The translations under genes were made by a program, and so were the position numbers. A stretch of DNA of 64,000 nucleotides, taken from contig JAVIAB010000139.1 in NCBI GenBank assembly GCA_032433765.1, positions 40,683,576 to 40,747,575 of the forward strand, given 5' to 3'. This document shows, piece by piece, positions 23,060 to 34,311 of this stretch; the first letter of the stretch is position 1, and the number at the start of each line of letters is the position of its first letter. This DNA is from Megaustenia siamemsis. Taxonomy: Eukaryota; Mollusca; Gastropoda; Stylommatophora; Ariophantidae. The notes under the pieces were generated by a model that saw nothing but the letters and a program-made list of their open reading frames with translations, was not told where the DNA came from and did no database searches.

Positions 23060-24310
23060 TTTCCCGACGTATTTGTGACACAGGTGACTTCCTACCGCTG
23101 AGAGTTATTTTCACGATGCATCGTTTAAGAGCTGTTGAACGGGGCTCTTTTCAATATTGGATATTCAGATGAGTCCAGAATCAAGGCTGAATCCATAATG
23201 ACTGAGCTACTCGAAACACTGAGATGTGCTGTTGGTGACACGTGTGAAAAAAGATGATGGCGTTGTTGTCGAAACATCATGATGGCTGAGTGAACATGTT
23301 GTTGACATGACAGATACTGTTGTCGTTATTGATTCTGACAAAACAGTTTGTTTTCGGTGATGAGCATGTGAAAGGTTGTATCTCCCTATTAACCGACAAC
23401 ATGGTAAAAACTTGTAGTCGGTGGCTCTGGTGTACGACTCGTTACGACAGAGGCTGACACACTCACAGAGTTTGTAGTGTCAACATAAGAACATGCCCAG
23501 ATTTGTCGACGCATCAGAGATTGTAGGATCACCACAGTTGACATGTTCATGTGCCTCAACACATACTCGATTGTAATGTCTCTGCTCTACATGTATTATC
23601 GGTGTTCTTGTAGTCGACACTGTCGCGGTGTGATCGTTCAAGATGTCATAGATGTCGACACACTAGGCTGTAATGTCGGTGATATATGTGATGGTATTGG
23701 TGTCGGGAGAATACAATTTGTAATGTCAACTCCCCACATTCTCTCTTATTAACAACTGGTCGAGTCACCTTTCATGATAAGCGTGGTCGGTGACGCACAC
23801 ATTTTATGTTGTTTTAATGGTGTCGAGCAAAATTTAATATCAAAATATATAAAAAATGTTCAATTTTTTTTAAATGTTGATGTAGTTGTAGTCTTGCGCG
23901 CATCAGAATAACGAGATCCCCATCACTGAGACCGGTGTCGACACGCTCTCTGTTTTGTGTGAGATATATCAACTGAACGTATGTTTTGTTTCTACCCTAG
24001 CTGTGTTCGAGTAAGTTGGTTTTTGTGTACCAGATCAACCTTTTATTCATCATCTTCCACAACAACATTCCTACATAAGGGAGCAGGCAGATGGGTCTGT
24101 AATTCTCGGAGATAATTTTTCTTGTGTGTGACTTTTCTGAGTCAAGGTATGGTATGCAGAGATCTCCTCCCAAGCAGATGATACGTGTCCTAAGTGTCAA
24201 ATATTGTTAACGATCATGAAAAACCAGTCATCGAGGTGGCATTTTCGACAGGCTTGAAGAAATCAATGTCGAACTTTGACATTGACAAATACCTGAACAT
24301 TGTCCTTCAC
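23060..24310 (+). other. Unrecognised block, unit 2 (left arm)
   Basis: A diverged second copy of 21990-22620. The frame with ALFNIGYSDESRIKAESIMT at 23131-23282 ends at the same TGA position. Upstream it extends with RRICDTGDFLPLRVIFTMHR. The LINE-like minus-strand part (NYRPICLLPYVG, 24000-24200) lies 0.8 kb away instead of adjacent, so about 0.7 kb is present here and absent from unit 1. A third, partial copy of the end is at 24470-24560. Confidence 0.5.
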
Positions 24311-24599
24311 CCTCATTGTAATGTTTAAGTAAGATTTCCTGGAATGAAATTCGACATCTAGGTGATCAGCGCGTCAAACATATCATAGGCTGTGATTGAG
24401 CTCGATGTTTTACATCCCCTTTGACTGGAGGATGATGAGCCTGTAAATCACGGAAGCCGTGTTGTCATCGAACGGTCTAGGTATGGTATGTAGAGATCTC
24501 CTTCCAGGTAGATAATTCATGTCTTGAGTGTCAAATTCGGTTAACGAGCCTGAAAAAAGACATGATGACGGAATCCTCGAGGTGTGAGGAATATTGTTA

Positions 24600-24960
24600 T
24601 AAGACCATGATTAGCATGTACCACATCAACGGACGTAGACAATCATCATACCCGACCACATTTGTCTGTCCACACTGCAACTTATCAGTTCAGTTGTTGA
24701 GTGTTTTCCATCTTCTCTCTTTATCGAACACGATCTTTCATTCTTTTTTATTTTACCACTTGTAACCAAGTATTCGAACTTTCCTTTTTTTTCATGATGT
24801 GCCTGTAAAACATCGATTGTTACTTTCGACTGTTGATTAAGAGCTCTCTTTTGTGTTGGACTGTTTTCAAACATTCAGGGAACGCTCAAATCCTTCTGAG
24901 AAAGGCCACATATGCGGCCTCTAAGCGATTTTTCATTTGGTTGTCTGCTGACCAGCGATG
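24600..24960 (-). mobile_element. LINE family B 3' fragment (left arm)
   Basis: The minus strand reads VTIDVLQAHHEKKGKFEYLV, then TSGKIKKNERS and KHSTTELISCSVDRQMW, the LINE B C-terminus. Diverged and truncated. Confidence 0.75.
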
Positions 24961-25668
24961 TCACCACCACCTCATGTATACTTGACTCTGACAGGCGATT
25001 TTGTGAAAAATAAGAGGGAAGCAAGTAGGTATGAACGCCGTATACAAACAAGACATGAGAATCTGTGGTAAAATCGATCTAGTCAGTGGTCTGAGGGTGA
25101 CATATGTCGAATGATTTGACATGAACCCGCTACTTTTCAACATCTTCACTTTTAAAAATAACACGTGAATCAACTAAGGTATAGATAGCATACTACCCAA
25201 AACTGGCGCTTTTTATTCTGCTACGAAGATAGAGATAGTGGACACGATGTATGTACACGATCAGTAGACTGAACTTACCCAATTGTTCAAAAGACTTGAG
25301 CAATTGAGTGAGAATCGAGCACTGGTGAACCAGACAAAGACCTTTTCAAATTTGTGTCTCTCCGATCAAAGATATTGTGAACACACTTTCAAAACTTCCA
25401 CAAGTTAATTCAGAAACTATCGCGATGACCCGCGAAACACGGGTGAGTCGAAAAAAAAAAAACACGAGCCATATTACGACCACCAACCAATTGGCAACAT
25501 GTCAACCGACATTCCAACAAAACTAGCATCTGTCATTTTTCCCGTTACAACCGAATGTCTGGTGACGAATCGCAAACATATATTTACAACACCGCTAGTC
25601 CAGCGTCATTACCGAACAACAAGTGTCCTTCAACCAAGAAAAATTTCTCATTTGATCATGTTGATGTC
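24961..25668 (+). other. Left arm, inner unassigned part
   Basis: The + strand has open stretches containing KIEIVDTMYVHDQ, then TELTQLFKRLEQLSENRALV, and a Lys-rich stretch at the A run (25451-25462). No family recognised. The A run is 12 long here and 14 in the mirror copy, which changes the frame. Confidence 0.35.
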
Positions 25669-25694
25669 ACATGAAACCACCACACGACGACTGC
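25669..25694. other. 26-bp unpaired centre of the palindrome
   Basis: ACATGAAACCACCACACGAC followed by GACTGC is the only segment without a mirror. It lies between ...TTGATGTC and GACATCAA.... Confidence 0.9.
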
Positions 25695-26403
25695 GACATC
25701 AACATGATCAAATGAGAAATTTTTCTTGGTTGAAGGACACTTGTTGTTCGGTAATGACGCTGGACTAGCGGTGTTGTAAATATATGTTTGCGATTCGTCA
25801 CCAGACATTCGGTTGTAACGGGAAAAATGACAGATGCTAGTTTTGTTGGAATGTCGGTTGACATGTTGCCAATTGGTTGGTGGTCGTAATATGGCTCGTG
25901 TTTTTTTTTTTTTTCGACTCACCCGTGTTTCGCGGGTCATCGCGATAGTTTCTGAATTAACTTGTGGAAGTTTTGAAAGTGTGTTCACAATATCTTTGAT
26001 CGGAGAGACACAAATTTGAAAAGGTCTTTGTCTGGTTCACCAGTGCTCGATTCTCACTCAATTGCTCAAGTCTTTTGAACAATTGGGTAAGTTCAGTCTA
26101 CTGATCGTGTACATACATCGTGTCCACTATCTCTATCTTCGTAGCAGAATAAAAAGCGCCAGTTTTGGGTAGTATGCTATCTATACCTTAGTTGATTCAC
26201 GTGTTATTTTTAAAAGTGAAGATGTTGAAAAGTAGCGGGTTCATGTCAAATCATTCGACATATGTCACCCTCAGACCACTGACTAGATCGATTTTACCAC
26301 AGATTCTCATGTCTTGTTTGTATACGGCGTTCATACCTACTTGCTTCCCTCTTATTTTTCACAAAATCGCCTGTCAGAGTCAAGTATACATGAGGTGGTG
26401 GTG

Positions 26404-26754
26404 ACATCGCTGGTCAGCAGACAACCAAATGAAAAATCGCTTAGAGGCCGCATATGTGGCCTTTCTCAGAAGGATTTGAGCGTTCCCTGAATGTTTGAAA
26501 ACAGTCCAACACAAAAAGAGAGCTCTTAATCAACAGTCGAAAGTAACAATCGATGTTTTACAGGCACATCATGAAAAAAAAGGAAAGTTCGAATACTTGG
26601 TTACAAGTGGTAAAATAAAAAAGAATGAAAGATCGTGTTCGATAAAGAGAGAAGATGGAAAACACTCAACAACTGAACTGATAAGTTGCAGTGTGGACAG
26701 ACAAATGTGGTCGGGTATGATGATTGTCTACGTCCGTTGATGTGGTACATGCTA
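26404..26754 (+). mobile_element. LINE family B 3' fragment (right arm)
   Basis: Mirror of 24600-24960. Confidence 0.75.
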
Positions 26755-27049
26755 ATCATGGTCTTATAACAATATTCCTCACACCTCGAGGATTCCGTCA
26801 TCATGTCTTTTTTCAGGCTCGTTAACCGAATTTGACACTCAAGACATGAATTATCTACCTGGAAGGAGATCTCTACATACCATACCTAGACCGTTCGATG
26901 ACAACACGGCTTCCGTGATTTACAGGCTCATCATCCTCCAGTCAAAGGGGATGTAAAACATCGAGCTCAATCACAGCCTATGATATGTTTGACGTGCTGA
27001 TCACCTAGATGTCGAATTTCATTCCAGGAAATCTTACTTAAACATTACA

Positions 27050-28305
27050 ATGAGGGTGAAGGACAATGTTCAGGTATTTGTCAATGTCAAAGTTCGACAT
27101 TGATTTCTTCAAGCCTGTCGAAAATGCCACCTCGATGACTGGTTTTTCATGATCGTTAACAATATTTGACACTTAGGACACGTATCATCTGCTTGGGAGG
27201 AGATCTCTGCATACCATACCTTGACTCAGAAAAGTCACACACAAGAAAAATTATCTCCGAGAATTACAGACCCATCTGCCTGCTCCCTTATGTAGGAATG
27301 TTGTTGTGGAAGATGATGAATAAAAGGTTGATCTGGTACACAAAAACCAACTTACTCGAACACAGCTAGGGTAGAAACAAAACATACGTTCAGTTGATAT
27401 ATCTCACACAAAACAGAGAGCGTGTCGACACCGGTCTCAGTGATGGGGATCTCGTTATTCTGATGCGCGCAAGACTACAACTACATCAACATTTAAAAAA
27501 AATTGAACATTTTTTATATATTTTGATATTAAATTTTGCTCGACACCATTAAAACAACATAAAATGTGTGCGTCACCGACCACGCTTATCATGAAAGGTG
27601 ACTCGACCAGTTGTTAATAAGAGAGAATGTGGGGAGTTGACATTACAAATTGTATTCTCCCGACACCAATACCATCACATATATCACCGACATTACAGCC
27701 TAGTGTGTCGACATCTATGACATCTTGAACGATCACACCGCGACAGTGTCGACTACAAGAACACCGATAATACATGTAGAGCAGAGACATTACAATCGAG
27801 TATGTGTTGAGGCACATGAACATGTCAACTGTGGTGATCCTACAATCTCTGATGCGTCGACAAATCTGGGCATGTTCTTATGTTGACACTACAAACTCTG
27901 TGAGTGTGTCAGCCTCTGTCGTAACGAGTCGTACACCAGAGCCACCGACTACAAGTTTTTACCATGTTGTCGGTTAATAGGGAGATACAACCTTTCACAT
28001 GCTCATCACCGAAAACAAACTGTTTTGTCAGAATCAATAACGACAACAGTATCTGTCATGTCAACAACATGTTCACTCAGCCATCATGATGTTTCGACAA
28101 CAACGCCATCATCTTTTTTCACACGTGTCACCAACAGCACATCTCAGTGTTTCGAGTAGCTCAGTCATTATGGATTCAGCCTTGATTCTGGACTCATCTG
28201 AATATCCAATATTGAAAAGAGCCCGTTCAACAGCTCTTAAACGATGCATCGTGAAAATAACTCTCAGCGGTAGGAAGTCACCTGTGTCACAAATACGTCG
28301 GGAAA
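27050..28305 (-). other. Unrecognised block, unit 2 (right arm)
   Basis: Mirror of 23060-24310. The minus-strand frame 28315-28109 is open here (68 codons) because the G run is one base shorter than in the left arm. Confidence 0.5.
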
Positions 28306-28525
28306 TTAGTTCCAAGATAAGTTCGGATATAAGATAAGAAATGAGGATCTGTGGGAGAAAAAAGTCTATGGTGATTTTCTGCTAGTGAAAACAAAACTAT
28401 TGGTGATATTTCGTGTGCAAATGCACCTCACCAATCTGAAGGAAAAAAAACATCTAGAAAACCAAAAATGCAATATCACTACCTGTATCGCTACCACTCA
28501 CCCATACGGCCTCTTTACAGTTCGT

Positions 28526-28829
28526 CGTTTAATAGTAGCGACAATTTACATACGAACTACAGCAGTATTCATCGTTCCCCATACAGTCTCCTTCTACTTC
28601 TTCATCAGTGTCACACAAACGAGCTATCACATCGAGTGGAAACTGGGTGTTCTGCGAAAAGAAGGAAACTAACAGTTGACGATGCTGCTTTAGATATTCT
28701 TCCATATGATGTCAGACAGATCTATACTGATAATTGGGGAGAGATATGTATTTGTCAATATCAGAGTTCGACATTAATTTCTTCAAACCTGCCGACAATG
28801 CCACCTCGATGACTGGTTTTTCAGGATCG
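28526..28829 (-). pseudogene. Unrecognised open stretch (right arm)
   Basis: Mirror of the minus/plus frame described at 22621-22840. On the + strand an unrelated 114-codon frame at 28468-28812 is also open. I could not decide which, if either, was ever coding. Confidence 0.3.
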
Positions 28830-29375
28830 TTAACAATATTTGACACTTAGGACAAGCATCATCTGTGTGGGAGGAGATCTCTACATACCATACCTTGACT
28901 CTGAAAAGTCACAAATAAAATTGATCTCCAAGAATTACAGACCCATCAGCCTTCTCCCTTGTGTAGGAACTTTGCTGGAAAGGCGATCATTTGCAGGTGT
29001 ATCTGCAAGATGGAAATCTCTTCGCTTCAACACATGTAAGATACAAATGACATCACGATTTTCACATACTCATCACCAAATAAAAAAAATGGTTGTTGTT
29101 AGCAACATTAACGACAACCGTATCTGACATGTCAACAACATGTTCACTCAACCATCATGGTGTTTCGACAATAACACCATCATCTTTTTCACATTTGTCA
29201 CCAACAGCACATCCCAGTGTTTCGCCTAGCTCGGTAATTATGGATTCTGCTTTGCTTTTGGTCTCATCTGAATATCCAATATTGAACAGAGCCCGTTCAA
29301 CAGCTGTTAAACTATCTCAACTTTTCCAAACAAAAAAAATTATCGACGTCACTCGTAACGCTGTCTGTGAGTTTA
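28745..29375 (-). other. Unrecognised block, unit 1 (right arm)
   Basis: Mirror of 21990-22620. Confidence 0.5.
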
Positions 29376-29463
29376 TCAGAGATTACGGTGTCAGAAAAAT
29401 ATATTGTTGTTGATCCCTCGTATCACCATATCAATAGTTCCCAGTTTTAAAGGATGACTGAGA

Positions 29464-30409
29464 TAAATAATTTATACTGCGGGCAAACAGCGATAATAAA
29501 ATATAACAAAGAGAACTCGATACCTATTTTATAAAAAGAGGAGTAAAACATGGATGCATCCTATCACCATGCTTGTGCAGTATATACACCGAGAAAATCC
29601 TTAAAACATCACATAAATGCCATACCTAAACATTAATGGAGAGATGATCATTAACCTAAAATATGCTGATGATACTGTATTAGTACCAGAAAATCATAAA
29701 GATCTACAACATTACTTAATGAATTAAACATGACAAGCAAAAAAAAATAAATAAATATGGATTAAATATGAATATCAAAAGAAAGTAAAACTATGACAAT
29801 TAACAAAGAAAATATTCAAAACCAGCAAGTGGATATCAAAATTGACGGAAAAAGACTTGGAGATAGTTCAGAGCTACAACTACCTTGTACATACTATAAC
29901 CAGTAAATGAAAATGTAAAATTGAAATAAGCAAAAGAATATGAATGGTGAAAAATAACGTTAATGCCATGAAAAATATACTAACATCAAAGCAAATAAGA
30001 TCAGGGCTAAAACTAAGAATAGCAAAATGTTGTCTTCTCAACATTCCTAAATGGTGCATAAACAGGGACGTTAGACAAGAAAACTGAACAGACAACTGAA
30101 GCCTTTGATATGTGGTATATAGAAGAATAGGTAGAATTGGATGGAAGGAAAAGAAAACACCGATGAAGTCTTAAAACAACTAACAACGAAAAGAGAACTA
30201 CTAAGCACAATTCAAACAAGACAAATGCGGTTTTTGGGCCATGTTAAAAGATACAACAGTCTACTAAAAGTAATCCTGGAGGGGAAAATACTAAGTAAAA
30301 GCGGGAGAGGCAGACCACGAGTAACATGGACGAGTAACATCAAAAGATAAACACGTCAGCCTATGACAGCGTGCACCATTAAAGCAAGAGACAGAGCGGA
30401 ATGACGCTC
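29464..30409 (+). mobile_element. LINE family D relic (right arm)
   Basis: Mirror of 20955-21900; the YADD box is near 29665. Confidence 0.75.
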
Positions 30410-30410
30410 C

Positions 30411-31206
30411 ATGGTAGCCGTTATCAGTGCCAAGAAATATATTACGCAGAATCGTTCTGGAGAGAGTAAAAGTGGCCAGCGGAAATATATAGATGATCTA
30501 GCTAAAGAGGCAGAGGAAGCAGCAAATAAAAGGAATTATAAAGCACTGTACAACCGTACACAGAAAATTGTGTGGAAAATGCAAACAGATTGCTGTCTTT
30601 ATTAGAGATAAGACAGGAAATCTGCCTAGTACTATAAGGGAACACCTAGAGAGATGGAAATAGCACTTTGAAGAACTTTTGGAACAGACCCGGCTCAAAT
30701 AATCCTCAAGATATACTACCAGTAGAAGTTATTTAAAAAATGGTAAAGCCATAGGGCCAGATGAAATTCCTTCGGAGTATTAACACCTCTACCATGATGT
30801 TACATACTCTATTAGATAACATTTGGGAGACGGAAGAAGGTTATATGATCAACTACCATTAGAAAGGAAGTTTACAGGGGTGTACATATTATATGGGCAT
30901 TATGCTGCTATCAGTGCCAGGATGAATACAAAAAAAAATTAAGTAGATTTATTCTGGAGAGACTAAAAAAAGGTCACAGAGAAACATTTGAGAGACGCAC
31001 ACGTATTTTTTAGGAAGAACAGCTCATGTGCTGATCACATAACTACTCTACGTATAACAATTGAACAAAGATTACGAAACGGTATTTGCTAGTTTAGACA
31101 GAGGAATGGTTTGGCAGTTGGTGAGTCACTATGGATTCCCACAAAGTTTATTAACCTGATAAGAATAATGTATAACACACACAAAAAAAACAGACGTTCT
31201 TTTCTT
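30411..31206 (+). mobile_element. LINE family E relic (right arm)
   Basis: Mirror of 20160-20953. Confidence 0.7.
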
Positions 31207-31587
31207 TAGAAAAACCAACATTTTAAATTTATATTTTAATATATATGTTTTGCAAACATTTTAATAGAAATCCGCCCTGTGAGAATATCCATGTTGTAGT
31301 TTTTCTACGATGTGTAGTTGGAGGCATCGGTTGCAAACTGTTATATCGCGAGTCTAGCGTTCACGACAGAATCGTAAAGGGAGGATCGTAGGTTTTTCGC
31401 TAGGTGAAAAAATTATTTTAAAAAACGCGTTGTGTATGACTGGTAGTTTGTCAATTGCAGCATGGACTTGTTGGGTATTAGGTTTATCGCACGTTTGATA
31501 GTTTTAGAAGTTACGGTTTTTTGTTCGTTTTACTTATTACATCTCTAATTATGGCGCTTGTTTCCTTCTCGATTTTTGGACGCGACG

Positions 31588-31912
31588 CTATTTATCCTGG
31601 TTTTGAAGTTTTGTTGAAGAATTGGCTCTATAACTAATGCCGTTGTTGCTATTCTTCTCGCAAATCTGTGCCTGTCGCCAGGCAACCTGCATCCACGTTG
31701 AGCGTCTATCCTCTGTAAGATCATCCAAATGATGGACTGTCACCAACTCGTCGGCAAACGTCACCTAAAGTAATTTGAAATTTTCAAACGTTAGACTATC
31801 TTAATATCCTAAAAAAAAAAAAAAAAAAAATAAGCGCTGGAGAGAGAATATGATAAGACATGCTAACCTTGCGGTTGGATTTTTGTAAAATACTCTGCTC
31901 ACTAACATCCAT
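31588..31912 (-). CDS. PPP1R15/GADD34-like PP1-docking protein, two exons (right arm)
   Basis: Mirror of 19454-19777. Exon 1 is 31912-31868 and exon 2 is 31764-31588. The coding bases and both splice sites are the same as in the left arm. The only difference is one extra base in the intron's homopolymer run (20 versus 19). The two genes therefore converge on the palindrome centre, transcribed inwards from each end of the element. Confidence 0.5.
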
Positions 31913-32861
31913 AGCGCTCTTCCCAATTAGCGTATTGGTTTGAATTATTCTAGCAAATTAGTTTATATATATATATATTTCTCTCTCTCTCTTTTGGAGA
32001 GGTAGCCTAAAGGAACACGCTGGCTGGTAATTAATGCAAATGTCCTAGATGTGGGCGAGTATTCTCCATGTTCAGCTCGCTAAATAGAAACGTTGAGAGT
32101 GTTCACGGAATCTGTTAATACTTTACAGATATGGACACGTATCTAGCAGTGTTATCACTGTGGTTGACTGAGTGACCGACCGATGCTAGTCGAATGAATA
32201 TATTAAATCGTGTACGCGCCTTTTTTTACATAACCTGTTGGCGTTTCGCGCTCGCTGGAGACAATAATCAATAAACTCACGCGAGAGCGGCAACGGTGGG
32301 AGATATTGAGCTGCCACGGTAGGAGAAAATGAGCTGCCGGTTCATACCGCCAGCAAGATTTGCCAATATATATGTATGTATATATACCTACTTATGGTCC
32401 CTATCTTAAATACGGGGCCCATTTACGTCCACGTAGATATAATAACTATTAACTTATTACTATTATATGTATAAATGCTCACCATATCCATGAAATAACT
32501 AACGTATCACTACTCCCTAATATGGTAGTTTCACTTCCGGAGTGGGCGTGGTCTATAGCCGGACAACACATACACACACTAGCTCCTATTGGAAGTCACT
32601 TTGGCGGGAAAAACTGATGTCCAATACATGATCAGTAATTATCCCCCTCAACCACCCACCCCTTCATGCACTATACAACCCCTATTCATATATACATATA
32701 TATCATGACATCACTCTGGCTTGCCGCAGCTTGCCGCAGCTTGCCGCGGCTTGCCGTAGTCTCTATATAACTCTTGTACTTGAAGGAGGAAATCTTTCTC
32801 CTTTCCTCCTTCTCTTTGGTCAACTAAAAAAACAGGAGCATTGTGTCCACCTCCTACTACT

Positions 32862-32867
32862 ACTGTA
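32862..32867. repeat. Putative target-site duplication, right (ACTGTA)
   Basis: Same six bases and same orientation as 18499-18504, directly adjoining the right arm end. Confidence 0.65.
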
Positions 32868-33440
32868 TTATCTAGAAGAAGCAAATAAGCCTTTTTTTCT
32901 TATTGCTTAAATAAACTCATGATCATCATCATCATCAAGTACCGGGCCTATAAATATAGTGTATTAACTGCTACCACGTGCTTCTAAAATAGTGTATTAT
33001 AGTTTATTAAAAATAAACTACAATACACTAAACCATGAAAACAGAGAGTGGGCGAAGACATATGAACCAAACATGGCTTTTTATGCACCGATGAAAGCAG
33101 AAAATGTACCAAAATCAAATGAACAAGCTTGAATCTTTTCTTTTGTAAACAACATTAGTAGTTTGGAAGTAAAAAAAAATAGTACCAGAGAAACACAGAA
33201 CATTAATAGTAAGCGAATAGCAACTAAAACAACCAGAAGTAGGATCCTGTGTGTCCTGAGAGACAGTGTCTGTAGTGTATTTTGATGTTATTGTTAGAGA
33301 TTGCTTTTTTCATTCATCATGAGCATCTAGTGTGTGCAAGTCTTTTTCAAAAAGAGTTCGCTTGCTTTGAGACCAGCCTTCTATGTCTGGGGGTCCAGCT
33401 GGATCCGTCTTTAGAATGCTCTTATCACTTAACTATATAA
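32868..33440. other. Spacer with a solo LINE tail
   Basis: At 32923-32949 (ATC)n is followed by AAGTACCGGGCCT, the same 3' end as the LINE at 34520. Here it is not followed by the LINE body. The rest is unremarkable. Confidence 0.5.
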
Positions 33441-33454
33441 TATATTATACTTGC

Positions 33455-33804
33455 TTACGTACGTACATACATTTATACATGCATACATACATTTATACAT
33501 ACATACATACATTTATACATACATACATACATTTATACATACATACATACATAATACATACATACATTTATACATACATGAATACATACATTTACACATA
33601 CATACATACATTTATACATACATACATACATTTATACATACATACATACATTTATACATGCATACATACATTTATACATACATACATACATACATACATA
33701 TACACATATAAACATATACACACACAAACACACATACCTGTATACATACATACACACATACACATACACACATACATACATACATACATACATACATACA
33801 TACA

Positions 33805-33838
<34 letters not shown>

Positions 33839-33875
33839 CATACATGCATACATACATACATACATCTATCTATCT
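33455..33875. repeat. CATA microsatellite with TTTATA interruptions
   Basis: (CATA)n broken every 16-20 bases by TTTATA. It gives long spurious frames (Tyr-Ile-His-Thr on one strand, Met-Tyr-Val-Cys on the other). It ends in (CTAT)n at 33864-33877, next to repeat Y. Confidence 0.95.
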
Positions 33876-33936
33876 ATTGTCCTTTCGAGCCGAAAACGGC
33901 ACATAGGGCAGAACCACAATCTCAAAAACAGAAACC

Positions 33937-33949
33937 TTGCGTGCCAAAA
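33937..33949. repeat. SINE target-site duplication, left
   Basis: TTGCGTGCCAAAA, repeated at 34312-34324. Confidence 0.9.
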
Positions 33950-34311
33950 GTGTCCGGTTAGCGCAATCGATAGGCGGTTGGCTTACCACGGCAACAGCCG
34001 GGGTTCGTACCCTGGCGAGGACACCTGGGTTTTACTAATTCCCTAAAAATTAGTAGGAGCCGCGATAGCTCAGTGGTTAGTGAACTGGACTACTACGGAC
34101 AAGGGGTAGGGTTCGATCCCAACCGACGGCTCCGGGTTCACCCAGCCTTAAATGGGTACCGGATTTTTTCTGGGAAAGTAAAACAGCACGGGCGTAATAC
34201 CGACCACATTACCCAAAAATCATGTGCTGAAGGTCTGTAAAATATAGGGTCACTAACACCATATTTCCCTATACGCCACTTGGCGTGACGGGGGGTACTT
34301 TACTTTACTTT
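33950..34311 (+). mobile_element. Two-headed (dimeric) tRNA-derived SINE
   Basis: The first tRNA-like head, 33950-34024, begins TGTCCGGTTAGCGCAATCGA. It has a B-box GGGTTCGTACCC-like segment and a GGACA end that pairs with TGTCC. A 30-base linker follows. The second, full family S1 SINE is at 34056-34311. Its head GGAGCCGCGATAGCTCAGTG...GGTTCGATCCC...CGGCTCC keeps a perfect 7-bp acceptor stem. The 13-bp duplication lies outside the pair, so both parts entered together. Confidence 0.85.

Larger units (their letters stand above)
18505..25668 (+). repeat. Left arm of the palindrome
   Basis: 7164 bp, begins AGTAGTAGGAGGTGGACACA and ends ...CATGTTGATGTC. The first 950 bases hold no open frame of note. 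They include a small tandem of CGGCAAGCTG units (18610-18650) and, at 18820-18836, CCACGCCCACTCCGGAAGTG, which contains KLF/Sp-like and ETS-like motifs. Confidence 0.9.
18505..32861. mobile_element. 14.36-kb palindromic element with AG...CT ends
   Basis: Two arms of about 7.16 kb (18505-25668 and 25695-32861) are reverse complements of each other. Left position x pairs with about 51363-51366 minus x throughout. By eye I found one substitution (near 24371/26993) and about eight single- or double-base length differences, nearly all in homopolymers. The outer ends read AGTAGTAGGAGG...CCTCCTACTACT, with ACTGTA outside both. Content per arm: a non-coding end of about 0.95 kb, a two-exon PPP1R15-like gene, LINE E, LINE D and LINE B relics, and duplicated unrecognised coding-like blocks. 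No polymerase, integrase or capsid gene was recognised. A TIR element of Maverick/Polinton-like type, a snap-back derivative or an assembly artefact are the options. Confidence 0.8.
25695..32861 (-). repeat. Right arm of the palindrome
   Basis: 7167 bp, the reverse complement of 18505-25668. Length differences from the left arm are seen in an A/T run near 25903 (14 versus 12), near 26515 (5 versus 4), 28216 (3 versus 4), 28441 (2 versus 1), 29332 (8 versus 9), 29739 (9 versus 10), 30929 (9 versus 8) and 31811 (20 versus 19). The one substitution I saw is near 26993. Confidence 0.9.

Noticed and set aside
28468..28812. 114-codon frame on the + strand of the right arm as a gene
   Set aside because: The opposite strand also has an equally long, nearly open frame, and no motif, start context or splice signal favours either.
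18505..32861. Simple read fold-back or inverted assembly duplicate
   Set aside because: Not excluded, but not preferred. A fold-back would not end on both sides exactly next to the same 6-bp direct repeat with different flanks. Read-level checking is still decisive.
33383..33961. 192-codon Tyr/Ile/His/Thr protein
   Set aside because: CATA microsatellite frame running into a SINE head.
34056..34135. Functional tRNA gene
   Set aside because: It has A- and B-boxes and a perfect acceptor stem, but it heads a SINE that occurs many times with target-site duplications.
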